The notes under the pieces: model-generated
Told to the model about the DNA's origin: nothing
The model's database searches: none
The model's input: only the letters and a program-made list of their open reading frames with translations
Shown: positions 1 through 15,723 of the stretch, in pieces
How the letters are laid out: the number at the start of each line of letters is the position of its first letter
Position numbering within the stretch: position 1 is the stretch's first letter
Position numbers and translations under genes: made by a program
Assembly (NCBI RefSeq): GCF_022539665.2
Contig: NC_081332.1
Span: forward strand, 1,447,773-1,511,772
Source of the DNA: Daphnia carinata
Taxonomy: Eukaryota > Arthropoda > Branchiopoda > Diplostraca > Daphniidae
DNA: 64,000 nt
Direction: 5' to 3'

Positions 1-3000
1 CCGAAATAAATTTCAGCCAAAAGAAAAAAGGAAGGGGCAGCTGACTTAACCCTCTTATGCAAATGAGACGAGCGTGTTCGTCGTCTTCTCTAATTCCCGG
101 TCCCCAGACGGGTCACACACACGAAAAAAAATAAAATAAAAAAAAGAAGACGGGAGGGACGCATGTCGATGCGCGCGCAACTCACGGTCGATACAAAACG
201 AAATGAAAATGCGCTCACGAAATGATATTCCCTCCCGATTAAACCCCCCCCCCCTCCAAAAAAAAAATTGTCTCTGTCAAACAAATGAAGAAAGATAAAT
301 GTGCGCTTAATGAATGTCTAATAAAAACAAAGAGAGATGTCGAATTGAATGGAAAAAAACAAACAAAATAAATAAAAAGGGAGACACGCTGTAAGATGAT
401 AAGGAACTGCACACATTTTCAATTATTGTGCAGTTCGCATCTGCGTGTTAAACTTGTTCTTATTGTGCGCAAAAAGTCACGATACAATCAATCCGAATAA
501 GTATAGCCAAAAGAACCTGAAACTTTATCGGCCATATGTTTGTCAGCCATTGCGAAATTTCGTTCAAACAAAAGAAACAGGTTGGCCTTGATGTTATGAC
601 CAACACCCTACGTTACATCTTAAAAAATAAACCCAACGCATCACATGATTTCAATTTTTGTCTCTATGTAAAAATAGAAAGAGAAAAAAACAATAAGAAA
701 CAAAAAAAAAACAAAAAAACATAACAAGATTGATATAAAGAGGATCAGACAGGTCCGGTGATAGATCCGTACAACTGCATCATGTGCTGCCTTCCCTTTT
801 CTAGTATTTTTCTTTCCCTTTTTTGTGTGACACGAGGCAGCGAAACGAATCATTTGAAAATAAGTTTTTTTTTTTTTTTTTTTTGAAGTAATACACGAAT
901 CATCATAGGCCACTATTTTCGCCAGGTCTATGTATACGTTGATCTATTTTCGGGCCCCCGTTGATGATGTACCCCCGTGTCTTTTATCCATGGAGCCGCA
1001 TTTTTTGTAAAGCACACAATAAGAGAGCTCGACTTGACGTCACGTGTCCTGACTTCTTTTTGGGGTCTTGACGTCAACAACTCGACGACCCGAGTCTGCG
1101 GTTCTATACGCGTTTGTTTCCGCATCTCGTAGATATATATATATATTTTTTTTTTCGAGGCTTTATCGTGTCCCCCTTTTCTTTTATTCGTCCGATGATT
1201 ATTTCTCCCTCTTACTACTACTGTACACACACGGAGAGCTATATAGCTGCTGGCTGTTGTTGGTCGGGATCGGACGACGTTGGAATACGTAATAGCCTTC
1301 CCCGCATTTGAAGGGCTCTGACACACAAGCCGTCGCATCTCCTGCCTTAGCGCTTGCGCTCTTTTTTAAGTCAACGGCCCCAAAATCTATCGCAATGTTC
1401 AATTGAAAAAAAAAAAAAACGCGCTAAAATAATAGGAAACAACGATTGAAATAAAGTTGCTATTTTTATTAAAAAAAAAAAAAAAAAATCGGACAATATT
1501 TTGATGTAGGGCGAGTTCTACATGTTACACTGCTCCCCCCTCTGTGTGTGTGCCGCTTTGAACGCGTTGCAGACTGGCCAACGCCAACGGAATACCAAAT
1601 GAAGCGACCGACGACCATTGATCTTTTTTTTTTTCCTTCTTTTTCGAGGGGGTTTTTTCTTCTTTTTTGGAAAAAAAAAAAAAAGGAGGTTCGATATCGA
1701 CTTTCATCACGTTGTCTTTTCAGATGGCAGCAGTAGCTTGCGTGTATTATAGAGTCTCGCGTCGTGTGTGTATAGACGCGCTGTGTGCTGTTGCGCTCTT
1801 TTGATTCGTCGCTAATGAAACGATCGCCAACTGAATACGGGAATGAACCAGCTAGATCGTTCCAGTTCATTTTTAGGGGGATTTATTTTAGAAAAAAAAA
1901 AAAAAAAGTTGAGAGTTATGAGTTTGGGCACAGTGAGCCAATACTTTGTGGGGCAGAAATGTACGTCGCCGTCTTGGCGCGTCCGTCCGGACACGACCGG
2001 CTTTTTTCCTCCTGAAAACTCGCACACATTCATCTCCCCCCCCCCCCCTCTTCCTCAACACGTTTGTATCGAAGCTTTATTTGAGGTTTTCTTTTATTAA
2101 GCACGTCTTACTAGAAACTGAAATGAAAGGAGGTTTCGAACTCGTGTAAATTAGTGATAACAAACAGATGATTCATATCGAAAAAAGCCCAAATCACATG
2201 GAAATAGTTTTGACGAATAACCCGATAGACACAAGAAAACAAAAAGAGCCTATAGAAGAGTTCACGATGGTCGGCGCAAATATCGTAAATCACGACATCA
2301 ATACGTTCCTCTACCTGCGCGTCTCATGTTTGTTTTTGCTTTTCGAAAGGGGAGCTCGTTTAAACAATCGTCCCGACAACAGGCCAGCCGTAAATCACAA
2401 ATAATAAGGCAAACAATCAAATTAGCAAAGCAATCCGATAAATCTCAGGCACATTTTTTTTTTTTTTTTTTTAGATATTGACAAGCAGAGCTCCAAGTTC
2501 TCCCCATCCTTTAACTTTTCGAGCCTAAATGATGGAGAGGAAAGAAATGAAGAGAACCACACGATGTCCGTTCTGGCGCTTCCACATACAAGTCATAACA
2601 ATAAAACGAGGGCTGCTCGTATGTTTATTTATTGTAGATAAAATATTATCATCATCATATAGAAATGTATATAGCCTTTCTCTCTCTCTCTCTCTCTCTT
2701 CCATGTTTTTTTTCACAATAAAAGAAACCCTTCCCCTCGCTGTGTGTAGAAAACGAATTTCTAACCATAAAATTTGGACGAAGCCAAAACAAACAGAACT
2801 TTTCGTGATTAGGGTTGGACGAAAAAGCTCCCGAAAAATGAACGAATCCAAAGTGTTAACAGTGCCCTCTGTCAGTCAATCGTTTCATCATAGCAGCGCG
2901 CAATTCAAGTGACATCGACATCAAAGTGAACGTTTTTTTTCTTTCATCAACTTCAAAGGAAAATCAACCAACTAACGTCCCAAATTCTACATTCATTTCG

Positions 3001-6000
3001 TACTTACATCTTTGTATTTCTTTTTTATTAAAAAAAAAACAAAGATAAAAATCACAATCAATTCATTTCTCTTGTTGAATTTTGCGATTTCCTTTTCAAA
3101 TTCTTTGATTCTATTGGCCTAACTCTTTAGATTTTTGTTTGAAAGCAGACCAAGGCTTTCCCGTCTACTCGAGTACTCATTACACACACAGACAACCGAG
3201 TGTGTGTTTCGATCTTTTGATTGATATGCCCATCGGTGCCTTGAAATCACCCGATAACAACCAAAAAAATAAAGGACGTCTATTTTACATATAGCCCAAG
3301 GTGAGATATATAGGCAAATGCGGGTTCACGTAGTCAATGAACATTCCAATACTCTTTTTTGTTTTTTTCAATCAAAATTCAAAAAAAAAAAAAAACACGA
3401 ATCGTATACAATAATATAATGAAATAGCAATTAGACTCGAAAAAAAAAAAAGGAAACGCAGAAAAGAACATTGTTGTCCCTTTTGGTTCACGTTGTTCTC
3501 CCCCCCCCCCCCTTATTATCGTGAAAAAAAAGGGAGGGAATAAAAGAAAAAAATTCTTCCATTCTCGTTGTATTCTACATGTCCGTTTGGAAGATATGCA
3601 GCTCGTGCTGGCAGTCCTCACCTATATCGTAGAGGCCCATAGAAAATGATACGCGCTTCTTGCAGGTCGTAATTGGAAATAATGACGGCCGCGTGGCTCG
3701 AAACGTGAGCGCAAGTAACAAGAAAAACCGAAAATAAATAAAAAAAAAAGAGAAGCTGTATATGTAGAGAGAGAAGTCAGATGGTATCTATCCAACAAGG
3801 AGCAACAACATATGGAAATTCATAAAAAGAGAGAAAGGGGTGGACCAGCAGGCACGAGCTATTGTGTCTAGATAGCCATCGTCGCATCATGCATATTCAA
3901 CGCTGCATTTCTCTTGTTGTTTTTCCTATACGTTCCAAAGGTGTTACACACAGGACTCTGTAGACGTCGGCTCGCACAGGTAGCTCTAATTAGCTCTTTT
4001 TTTCTTTTTTGCTTACATCTCTGCTGGCCGCCAGAGACATGAAGAATGTTGTTGTTTTTTTTTTAGAATTCCACGTATTCGGGTTTGAAATTTCAACATT
4101 TTTAATGCCGAAAAGAAGCGAGCACGCTTTCAAATAAAAACGCAAAGTGTGTGTGGATTAGCGTCGATGTTTGTTATTGATTTGATTGGGACATAAAAGA
4201 CGATGGCTCGTTAAATGATCCGATGATTCACTATAGATCGTGATTAAAGAACCAATCGCTAATTTCATCTACGAACTCTATACATTCCACGCATCAATTG
4301 CAACTGGAAAAGAAATGCCATAAGTTTTGATTGGGTTTCTCAGTTTCCCTTCGGACACAATTGATGGTGCGTTCCGTTGCAGATGAAGAAGAATGAGAAA
4401 GTGGGAGGAGAGAAACGAAGAAGAGGGGGGAGAGAAGCAAAAAAAAAAAAAAAATGATGGAATGAGCTATGCCAATTGGATTGCTACACACACTATCGGT
4501 AGCGAAGGCGTCGTACACAATGCCTCATCATTATAACATCGTCCACAGTCGTGATGATTGTCGGTTGATTTTTTGTTTCACGTTCAAACTGATTGCCACA
4601 TAGTTTTTGGCTCCCACCTGGCGAACCACACACCATCTTCTTCTTTTTGATTTTTTTTTTTTTTTTTTTTTTTTTTAAAGGGGGCTGTGTGTGTTCATGA
4701 TTGGAGCACGAGCTGTGTGCGAGGCCCCGCAAGGTTCATCAGGCATTGCGTGACTAGAAACAAAACAACAAACGAGTCTCTCTCGACATCTACGCGTGAT
4801 GTGTCTGTGTGGAATGTTATTTGAGGGGAGAGCCTTTCGGTCGATCTCATCAAGAAATATACATCAGGGCACGGGCCAGAAAATGTAAAAAGCTACTGTG
4901 CATTATCGCGTTAACACACACACACACACAACAATTCCAATTTCCTCGGGATATATATTTGTTGCTTCTAGACGTATATCTAATGTATTTCTTTCTTTTT
5001 AACGTTTTGCTTATAAATAAATAAAAATAAATAAAAAAAAAGGCGATGTCGTGATGGAGGATACACTCGTGCCGGATGAATAAGAAATTCATTTAAATAT
5101 AGCCAGGAATTCCCTTTAGATTCTCTTTTTTTTTTTTTTCATGGATCGGGCTAGAAAAGATAAGAGACAACAAACAGGTGTGCGCATAGACCAGTAGTAA
5201 GGCTCTATAGCATATCATTCATATCTACTACAGGTCCTAGTCAAATGCACCAGCCTAATACATGAATAATTCGCTTTTTGTTTTCGTTTTAAATGTTGCG
5301 GCTTTTCTTTTCAAAATGTGGTGTCACTAACGCCTTGAGCCAAATGATGCGAATTGGATATTGGAAAAGTGTGGCATAAAAAAACGCCTATCGATTTCAA
5401 ATAGGCAGCCTTTTATTACATTATAGAGTGGAATGGCTGCTGGACACGCACAGGCACAGCGGATGAGCCAATTAAAACAGCGGGGCGGCCGTGTGTCAAC
5501 GATATTCTAATTTTTATTTTTTTTTTTTAGTGGGTCTTTTAAAATAAATGAGACTAATGGGCGTATTAACACACGTCGTCGATAATAGCCACAGATAAAA
5601 AAAAAAAAAAAAAGAGAACTCACGGCCCGATTTTCAAAGTCCATTTGATGAACGATTTTCGACATTGTGGCTGATCGTCTTCCGTCACATCAATCTCTAC
5701 GCTTATTTTTTTTCTTTCGTGTGTAACGCTTGTTACATTACAAAAACCCCCAAAAAAAAGAGGGGTTCCAAGGGGCAAAATAACAAGCCAAACAGTTTCG
5801 AAAAAGATGGGGCGATATGGAATATAAAAAAAAAAAAGGGCGGCTATTAAATCGGGGATCCAACCAAGTGTTGCGCGACACTGATGATGGTCGTTCACAC
5901 ATCATTAAACCTGCTCACTCTCCCCCTCTCTCTATAAAAATATATTCATTTTTTGTGTGTGTGTGTGTGTGTTGTGCTCGTCCCCAATCATCATTCTTTG

Positions 6001-9000
6001 TCCAGGGACGTTGAGTATAGCAGCGAAACGTATTACGCATAAAATAGCCATCAACAAAAACATTTTTTTTTTTTTTTTTTTTTTTTGTATCAAAGTTGAA
6101 GACATCATCACCATTTTTTTTCTCGCAATCGTCCATTACATGTAAGGTTTCTCATCACATCCGGCTCTTTTCGGAGGGGCCTATATATCCTTCCGGTGCC
6201 TTGACTGTTTTTTTTTTCTTATTCGTATAATCCTTTAGCAAAAAAAAGAATCAATGCATATAAGAGAAGATTATGAACGTTTTGGTTGCTTATTATATTC
6301 ACTTCCGAGTGTGTACGCCCTAGTTTTTTTTTTTTTTTTTTTGTGCGTCATAACGAAATGTGATTCATTATTAAGATTCTTTTTTTTTTTGTCAACTGAG
6401 AGCAGTCGGATGATCCGGTCCGGAATAGGAAACCTCTTTGTGCCTAAATCGCAACGCTTTATGTATTATATGTATATTATATATTTCCGGCTTTGGAAGT
6501 GTGTGCATTTTATGTTCTATAACAGCATGCCTTTTCTTTTTAAGGCTTGAACCCTTTCATTTATACGACCAATATAATCTTATTATTGGTATTTTAATAA
6601 AAATTGAACTGATTGCGTTCTTCTTTTGTTTTGTTTTTCTCTCTTCGCATTAGCAACGTGTGAAGAAGGGAAGGGTGCAGTTTCGCCCACTTTTTTTTTT
6701 TTGGGGGGTGACATTTCATTCAGTTGGACGAGTGACGTTGGCTGCTTCGTGTTCCAGTTGATTGTGCATCCGTTCCATCTAGAAATTTGTGTTGTAGTCT
6801 AGGCCGTTCTTCTTTCAAAGGGCATTCAAAAGTATGGATTTTATTGAATTTTTTTTACGTAATGATGCGTTTTAATGGCAGTCGCTTTGGATATGGAATA
6901 GGCCACGTATGTAAATCTGGTATGTATCGTTAGCATTTAATACGATGATTACTCGAGTGAAATTCATTAATCTCGGTCGCCGTTCATTTTTTGTTTGTCT
7001 CTTCATTCACTTGATTCCATCAATTTAGCAACCGTTACGAAGCATGCTCATTTGTGAATCAAATCATTCGCTATACCGCCCCCCCCCCCCAAAAAAAAAC
7101 GAAGATCATCTTAAATGTTTTATCCGCAAAATAGAATGCGTTTGTTTTATTTTGTATTTCTTTAAGGGTATGGCGCGTGCCGGCGTATTCTCATTAGAAT
7201 AGAGACAGAAGACAAGGGCTCGTGAAAGCAAAGGTAGAAATCAACAGCAGCTTGTATACAACACAACAGACGTGTGTGTGTGTGTGTGTATATGCCGTAT
7301 AAAGAAATGAGAAGCTTCTAGATATATAGCTGCTGTTGATGCCCTGTAGGTATAAGTAACAACGGCAGCAGTTTGGCATTCATGAATACGTAATGAGCGC
7401 GAGCCGTGATTACCTGTACACACCCGCGCTCGCGCGCTGGAAAAAAAAAGGGTTTCGGTCTGCGATATCGCGCAAATCGATGTGGCGGGCCAATTGTTAC
7501 ACTTGAAATTGACGCAACACTTGTTTCATACAGTTTTAGGGTTGGATGCAAATGCGGTTGACATTGTTGGCCACATCAATGGAATTTGTCTATTGGTATT
7601 CAAAAAAAGAAACATCCAGAAACATTCACATATTTCTCTCTCTCTCGAAATAAATGTGAAGAAAAAACAAAATTCCCTCCATCATAATAATAAAAAAAAA
7701 AAAAAAAAATATGAGGAACCTGAGCTCTCTATACAAATCCACTAGCCCCTTATATAGAGGAAGGAGAATAACAGACGTATATATCGAACTGTTAGAGACC
7801 GGCGATGATACACGGGCGAGTATTTTTTTTTTAAGAAGGGCCAACAAGGAAAAAAAAAAAAAGAAGAAAAGGCTATATCTTATATAATATAATGAACTGG
7901 GCACGACCCTTTTTTTTTTGGAGCCCTGATGACTGCCGTATATTTGCCCCTTTTGCTGCTGCTAGCTGCTGCTGCTATAAACGTGTGTAAGCCTATGATC
8001 TTTTGTCCGTCTGTTTGCGCAAAGGTGAAGACAAGTTTCACAGACCCCTCGTAATATTTACGATCCTTCATATATATATATATCCTATCCTTTCTTTTTT
8101 TTTTTTTTTTTTCTTTTTTAGGAAAGATTTTTCCCTCTTCTCTCGCCGTTGGATCGACCCATAAATGCGATAAATTTTCCCGACCGCGATTATCTTTTTT
8201 TTTTTTTTTTTTTTTGAATTTTTTTTTTTTTAAAAAAAAAAAAAAAAGGAAATGTTTCACATCGACAGAGGCAAGAATTACGATCCATTCTGGGGTTACC
8301 TCTCTGTGTAACTTGATTGCCCTCTACGCATTTCTTTCACCCTCTCTCCTTAGAAAACAAACGTCCAACACATAGTTCTCATTTTTTTTCGATTTGTATT
8401 TACCTATTATGTACCCGTCTATAACGATGGAAGAACAAGGTTGATGCCCACCTGGAAAACCGAAAAAAAAAAAAAAAATGTGTGTTGTGTCTATATAAAT
8501 AATGAGGCGATCCTAAGCCGCTGTGAGGCTTTTCTTTTTTTTTTTTTTTAATATGGACAGGGGGCCTAGCTAATATCAAACTCTATACGTGTAGGGTATG
8601 AAATCCTTCTTGCTTCCTGTGGTCCTTCCAATTACTACCGCTTTCATCGTTAATTGTTGCCTCTTTCTTTTTTTTTTTTTCCACGTTGCTCTGCTATTCT
8701 AGAACAAAAACACGATCTGTTTGTTTTTTTTTAGCCTTTTTTTAATCAATAGGCCAACGCAATCGGATGACCTGCTGCGATCGAAATCCAATCAAAACTT
8801 TTCGTAATTTTATTTATTTATTTTTTTGAAATACAAACAACCGTTAAATCACGCATTTTCCAATGTAGTAGGCAGCTGTCTTGTGTGTCGAGCTTCAATG
8901 AATGTAGGCCTACAATGTGCACACAGTCTGATGGACAAAATCTCAAGTGCGCTCCTTCGACACACAAAAGAGACTGTGACGCACGGTCTACAATAAGCTA

Positions 9001-11084
9001 CGATGTACTGTTGTGAGTTATTTATATGTATACAAAAGGACAAGCTGAATATTTTTTTTTTTTTTTTTTGAACAATACATCGACGACAAATGTATTTTTT
9101 TTTTTTTTTTGTACATGACTGGAGATGGGCCACAGTTTTCTCCCCGTTTTTTTTTTTTTTGTTTTGCGAAAAGTAACCAACACCCCAGACTCGAAGGGGG
9201 CACACAAAAAATCATAAAACAACGTTAACGTAAAAAGGGCTGGATTCATAAAAGAAGAAGAAGAAAAAAAAAAGAATTTTTGTGTACGTGTGTGTGTGTG
9301 AGGTGTCCCCCCGCTGATGAGAGATGTGGAGATCAGCGTGTGGTATACACGGCCGGGGCGTCCTCTTCCATTTCTCATTGGAGAAAGATGATTTCTTTTT
9401 TTTTTTTTTTGAGACTGAAGTAAAATGGGTGAAATGTTAACACGAATTTGTTTCGAAAATTCGATTGGCACGGATATCGCACGTGATTTCGCAACGCAAA
9501 ATGTCTTCATTTATGAATTTTTTTAAATATGTATTACCCTTTCTTTTCTTTTTTTTTTTGTCCTATGTTTAGTTGGCAATCCTTTATTCCCGTCTCTTTT
9601 CTCGATTTCACTAGCCAAGAAAAAAAAAGGAAAGAAAAAAATCCAATCGATTATCTTCATGACGACCGGTACGAAACTCCCCATTTTCAAAACACCCGCC
9701 ACAATCCTTTTTTTTTTTTTCTATGTCTGTGTCTGTGTGTACCTCCCCCGTCTCAACTGTGTAGATCATTTTCGTTTTGTTTCTTTATTTCTTCTTTTAT
9801 ATATATGTATATAAAAGAAAACTGACTTTTTTTTTTTCTTCTTCTTCTTGAAGATTGGGGGGGGGGGGGGAATCTAAAAAACGCCATAGTTTTTTTTTTT
9901 TCTCTTTCCTTTTTTCGAGGACATGCTGCTGAGGACCCCCGACTGAGCGTTCTGTCAAACCTCGCTCTATCTTGTTTTCCCCCGTTGCGATGTGATGTTG
10001 CTGTTCTTCGCCTATATAGACCCATCCTGATGCACATACATTTCTCAACTTTTTCGTTTCACTCGGTTATTGCCATTTTTTTTTTTTTTGGCCTTCTTTT
10101 TGCTTTTCGTGATGAGATTTGTGTCTGGCCGTGATTTCGACCTCGTGACGTACGCGCGCCACATTTCATTTCACCTGAAAAATGATCCATCTTTTAGTTT
10201 TAAATTAAATTGTGTGTTTTTTTGTTGTTGTTGTTCTTGTTGAGATTGCGCGTGGTTCAATTGCGTAATAAGACTTCAACAATTAAAAGAATAGGGCCAA
10301 GTTAGTTGGCAACAGAAAAGACTTCAGAAACGAGCAGACGAATCAACCCCGTAGTGCGTAATTGGACTGATTGCATTTCACCCTTCATTTGTTTTTCTAT
10401 TGGACACTTTGTTGCCTCATCTTCTTAATTCGCGCCATTTTCCATAGTTGTCCAGTTGAAACAGTGACGTCGGCCGTGCAACAATCGTCTTTCTTCCCGA
10501 ATTGCTCGTTGATCAAACATACTTTGAGTCGTTATTGCCAATCAAGTGTTTCAAAATGTCGCAGTTTTAGTTGTACGCATCCTGTTGTGTTCCACAGTTC
10601 TTTGTCAAAGGTAAGACAATTTAGATTGATTCATTTTTTTTTTGTTATGTACGTGTATCGCCTTCAGTATCTGTCCTCTTGATTTTTGGGCGGGCTCGAT
10701 GGCCGCCATGTTTGTTCTCTGCGTCGCACACGAGGTGTACGCAGGCAGCCATTTTTTGAAAGACGTTTCTCTCAATGATTTTCTCTGTTTTTCGTATACC
10801 GGAAACGACAATCTCCACCCACTCTATTCAAAGTCCCACTTGTCTTTACCTCCTTTTCGTCTTAATGATGTTAGATAATGGACACACCAGGATACTCTTT
10901 TTTTTTTTCTAACGAGATTTCGATCTTGTTTGCATTGACGTGCACGCCTTTTTCGAAAAAAAAGAAAAAAAAAAAGAGGGCTAACTATTTTCCACTCCAA
11001 CGGACATCAGTCAGCCATGAAAATGAAGGCAACTCATTTCGTCGCATCAGCAGGGGGTTCACTAAAAATCCGCGAGTTGTTCAG

Positions 11085-11116
<32 letters not shown>

Positions 11117-12116
11117 AAAGGGGGCTTTTAAATCCTTACCCTCCCATTTCTTTTCATTTTTTTTTTTTAAACGTTTAGCTTTAAATGCAACAGTACGTAA
11201 CTCGGCCTACATCCTTTTGCCATTTTTCATCAACCCTCGTTTTTTTTTATTTTCAATTCTTTAAAACAAATTTCAATCGGTAATCGTGTCGATGAATAGC
11301 ATCGACGTTCATTTGTTTCTATCTGAAAAAAAAAGATGCACGTCTTGGAATATCTAAAAAGCGTATGCCTTTTTCAAAGAAAAAAAGAAAATCACCTTTC
11401 ACCACTTTGTACGAGTTCGATGATGGCCGATCGTCCCGTCGCATAAACCGGACGTGATTTTTGCTTAGCGGCGCGACGTGACGGACAGCCGCATTTTCTG
11501 TTCATGTCGGGCCAGTTCCAGCTGACGCCAGTAAGCCGCGACGGCCATCCGTCCGGGGGCTAGAGTACGTCATTCTTTTGTTTTTATATAGGAATTCTCT
11601 CGTACCCACGTACGCGTTACGTTTTGTTTTGATTTGTTTTTTTTTTTTTTTTTTTTTTCGATTGGCCAACGTCCCGAATTATGATGGAACATGAAGCTGG
11701 AGACTGTCAATGAATCGCTATCCATTTCATTATTTTCCCGTTCTTGAACTCGATAGAAACGATGGTCGTTGGTCTGCATGATCTGTGGGGCCATTTTTTG
11801 TTTGTTTGTTTGTTTATTCAAATGCAACGTCACGCGTCGAGAGATGGTGAACTTGCGATTGTTGGTGTACATCTTCATGGCCTATGATAAATCGAATCGA
11901 CAAACGTCATACACTTTTTTTTTTTGTTGTTGTTGTTGTTGTTGTCTGGCATTCTCGTGGATGGCCAAACACAGTTGACGTTCCAAAACAAGCCAATATG
12001 TAGGGCTAGACGTTCTACCACCTGCTGCCGCTTGTATCGAATCCGAACGCAAGTTCCCAACCAAATGTTTTATTCTTAGACGTATTTCTTTCACGTGCAT
12101 CCCCTCGCTTTTGCTA

Positions 12117-12117
<1 letters not shown>

Positions 12118-12159
<42 letters not shown>
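12118..12159. repeat. (CA)n microsatellite
   Basis: An essentially uninterrupted run of about 20 AC dinucleotides. A shorter GT run follows at 12267-12288. Confidence 0.95.
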
Positions 12160-12160
<1 letters not shown>

Positions 12161-14409
12161 ATATAGGATGCATAAAAGAACGTCGATGCAGCTTGTTTGT
12201 TTTTATTTATTTGTTTTCGATGGGGTTTTTTTTTTTTTTTTCTTCTCCACCTTTTTTTTTATTCATGTATGTGTGTGTGTGTGTGTGTACTATATAAATC
12301 CCAAGTTTGTTTCTTGCTCGCTGTGGTATATGGTGGAGGTGTGTGTAGCGATGGTGGCGATGCGATGCTGTTTAATATTGATACGTTTCGGCCGTGGTGT
12401 GCCACGGAGGGTGGCCCTCCACCACAGTCCCTATATCAATGGCGAAAGGAAGAAAGAACGAGAAACGAAGGGGGGTATCATAAAAACAGGTGTAGCTGTA
12501 TAGATAGCTTAGGCAGATCTTCGTGAGCGTCTTCTTAACATTTTCTTTTGCGTCCAGTTGTACCCTCCGATGTTGCAACTACGAACGATCGTAAACAACG
12601 TTAGTTTTTTTTTTCCTTTTTGTACTTGAAAATCTTTAACGTCTCTTTGTGTATATATATATATATTTTTCTTACGAATATTAGTCGCTCGTCTCTCGTC
12701 CAAAATGAGAGAAACGAACGGGTTTTGGATCAAAATGTGTAGGTGCTATTTTTTCTTATTTTCGAAACGTGTGGTTTCCCGAAAACACGTTGATGGTTAA
12801 GGCCAGATAAAGAATATGATCAGGAAAAAAAAAAAAAAGATTCAAGAGAAAGATGTGCTCGTCTCTCGCTGTGCGCCCAATGCAGTTCGACGCGTCCATT
12901 TTCTTGAAACTCGACGGCAGTGTGTATTTCTTTTTCACTAGGCATTTTTTCTTTTCTTTTTTTTTTTTTTTTTTCTTTTCGAGGGCTCAAAACAGAACGA
13001 ATGCGAGAAAAGAGAAGAGAGAGGTGTACAATATTATATGTGTGCAGTGGCCCCGTCGCTAGCGCAATGGGGCGTCTCTCTCTTTTCTTCTTCTTCTTCT
13101 TCTAAACCAAGCAAAATATATAAAGAAAAGAGAAAAAAAAAGGGAAATATATACCCGAAGCGACGACGATTCACCTCCAGAGGAGGGCCCTTCGTTTTTT
13201 TTTTTTTTTTTTTTTTTTTAAATAAAATATTTTTTTTTTTTTTGAAGAAAGAAGGGGAAATCCTCTTTTGTGTTTTGGCTTGCGCCAACTTTCAAATGGG
13301 AAACGAAAGTTTGAAAAGGAAGATGCGCATTATATCCCATAAAGATAGCCAACATCAACTTGTATTTTTTTTTGTTTTTTTGTTTTTTAAAAGGCAAATT
13401 GACGATGTCAATCTAAAGAAATTGTGCCTTTTGATTGATGAGAACAAGAATGTTGACGTGTAGATTCCTTGTCTCTTCGTTATAGCCGATCTTTAACTTT
13501 CAAAAATGGCGAAAGGATTGATTTGAAGGGTTTACGTTTAGTTTCAAAGATGACAACGGCCGGCAGCCACACCCTCTTGGGCCTAATGTTGCAAAAAAAA
13601 AAGAACTGGAGGAGGGGGGGGGGGGGAAACGCAACGACCTTTAACCTTGTCTTCCATAAATTCAGATTGCGCGATTCTTTGTACCTTGCAGCCGTTCCGT
13701 GAATATGACAAATCGATGTTTTCGTTACCTACACCCCACGTCATTTTAAATCTTTTTTTTTTTTTTTTTCTTTCTTTACCTGTGTGATTCATCACGTATC
13801 GAGACGTGCAACTTCCGGGTTAATCACCGTGTCAATCGAATGATCGGCAATTTCTTTCTTTTATTTTAACAAATTCTAACAAGGTGGGATGCATTTTTCT
13901 TAAAATTGATGAAATTTGAAGTCGGTTGTTCCAACACACGTAAATATATATAAAAAAAAAAGGGGAAGGTACACACACACTCGAAAAAAAAAAAAAAAAG
14001 ACTTGTACAAGTAACACACAGAAAGTACCAAAAAAAAAAAAAAAAGAGGAACAAGACAGATAGATAACAACAGCGATACATAGAAAGAAAGAAAGAGAGA
14101 GAAAAAAAAGAGCTGGTTTGACAAGGATCGACAAGGGTCACCTGCTGATTTTCGGAGCTTTTGACTATCGTCTGGGGGCCCCTTCGCGACGCTATACACC
14201 GAACTCAGGTACACGTACTGCCTATCCCAACACACACACACACACACAAAATAGGGAAAAGAAATTCTTCTTTTGAAAAAGAGAGAGAGAGAAAAGAAAA
14301 GAAAAGAGTTGACCATCAGTTTTTATACACAATTTCTTTTGATTCTGTGCGCAAGTGATTTGCCTTGACGTTCTATTCTTTTTCTCTGTGTGTGTCTGCG
14401 TTGCCTTCC

Positions 14410-14440
<31 letters not shown>

Positions 14441-15688
14441 CTTTAGAGAAGGGGGGGGGGGGCATGGAACTCATCATCGTGTGTTTTGGGTCTATTTGGA
14501 ATTTTTTTTTTCTTTCTTTCTCTCTCTCTCTTTTGGGCTGTGTACAATAGACGCGTGTAATGTCGTGGGCGCGCAGCCCAAAGAGAGCCCTATTTAGGGA
14601 CCCGTGGCTTCGAGGTAGAAAAAAAAAAAAAAATGTTCCAGGCAAACCCGTAAAAAAAAAAAAAACGAGCATTTTTTTTTTTTTTTTTTTTTTGGTGTTA
14701 TTTATTTAAAAAAGATGGACATGGAAGTTAGGTATATATAGCAGCAGAGTGTATCGGAACTCTTGTCCCACGTCACCACAACTCACCTGAAACACCAAAG
14801 GGGAGGCACCCGACTAGACCTGCCCCCTTTTTTTTTTTTTCTCGTTTAACTAAACAACTAAACCTTTTTCTATTCTTTTTTTTTTTTCATTTTGAAGTCG
14901 TCCATTATTAACATTCTTTTTTTGTGTGTGTGTTGTGTATATTGCTACATTGGAATTCGTTTTCCCCATTCATTTTTTTTTTCTTTCGTGTTGGATGCAA
15001 GAAAGTCGGGGGAATTTGAAAATCGAGTTTGCATTTGATTGAATTGAATGTATCGTCTAGGTGACTTGAATGAATGGCGAAAAATGATATCCCAATCAAA
15101 TGGTTTGCATTTGTTTTGTTTTTTTAAAGGCTGTCCTCTCGTAAATGCAAACTCATTTAAAAAACAAAAAAATGTGTCAGTAAAAATCAAAAGAATTCGA
15201 CATTCTTCTTATACATTTTTGTTTTATTATTTTAGTGGAGCTGCTCTTGTGTGTTAGAGGGGGGTAACAAATAACAGATCACAAGAAGAGAGATATGTTT
15301 TTTTTTTTTTTTTTTTTTTTGTTGGTTTCCTCTTGTTCGCCACACAAAACTCTATCCCCCCCCCTCTCCTTGTTACACGGCCGGAGAGATGATGATGGTC
15401 GATGGTGGTAGATGGCTCACCTTTTTTTTTCTTCTTCTTCTTCTTCTTCTTCTTCCCTTTAACAATCCCGCAGCGAGATGCGAGGGTCCCCCCCCCCCTC
15501 GGCCAGTCCAAAAATGTCCCGGTGCGTCTCTACCCCTCGCGTCCAGCCGAAATCCCTCGTCCTGAACTTTGTTTCTCATCGCAATTGGATGTCGTGCAAC
15601 TTGGGATTTCGAATCTTTCTTTAGGCTGGCCAGTGCATCTCTCTCTACGCACACGGAGATTTGTGAACTATATACGTGTGCGTGCGTT

Positions 15689-15692
<4 letters not shown>

Positions 15693-15721
<29 letters not shown>
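15693..15721. repeat. (GT)n microsatellite
   Basis: About 14 uninterrupted TG units, immediately preceded by a degenerate GT-rich lead-in. Confidence 0.9.
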
Positions 15722-15723
<2 letters not shown>
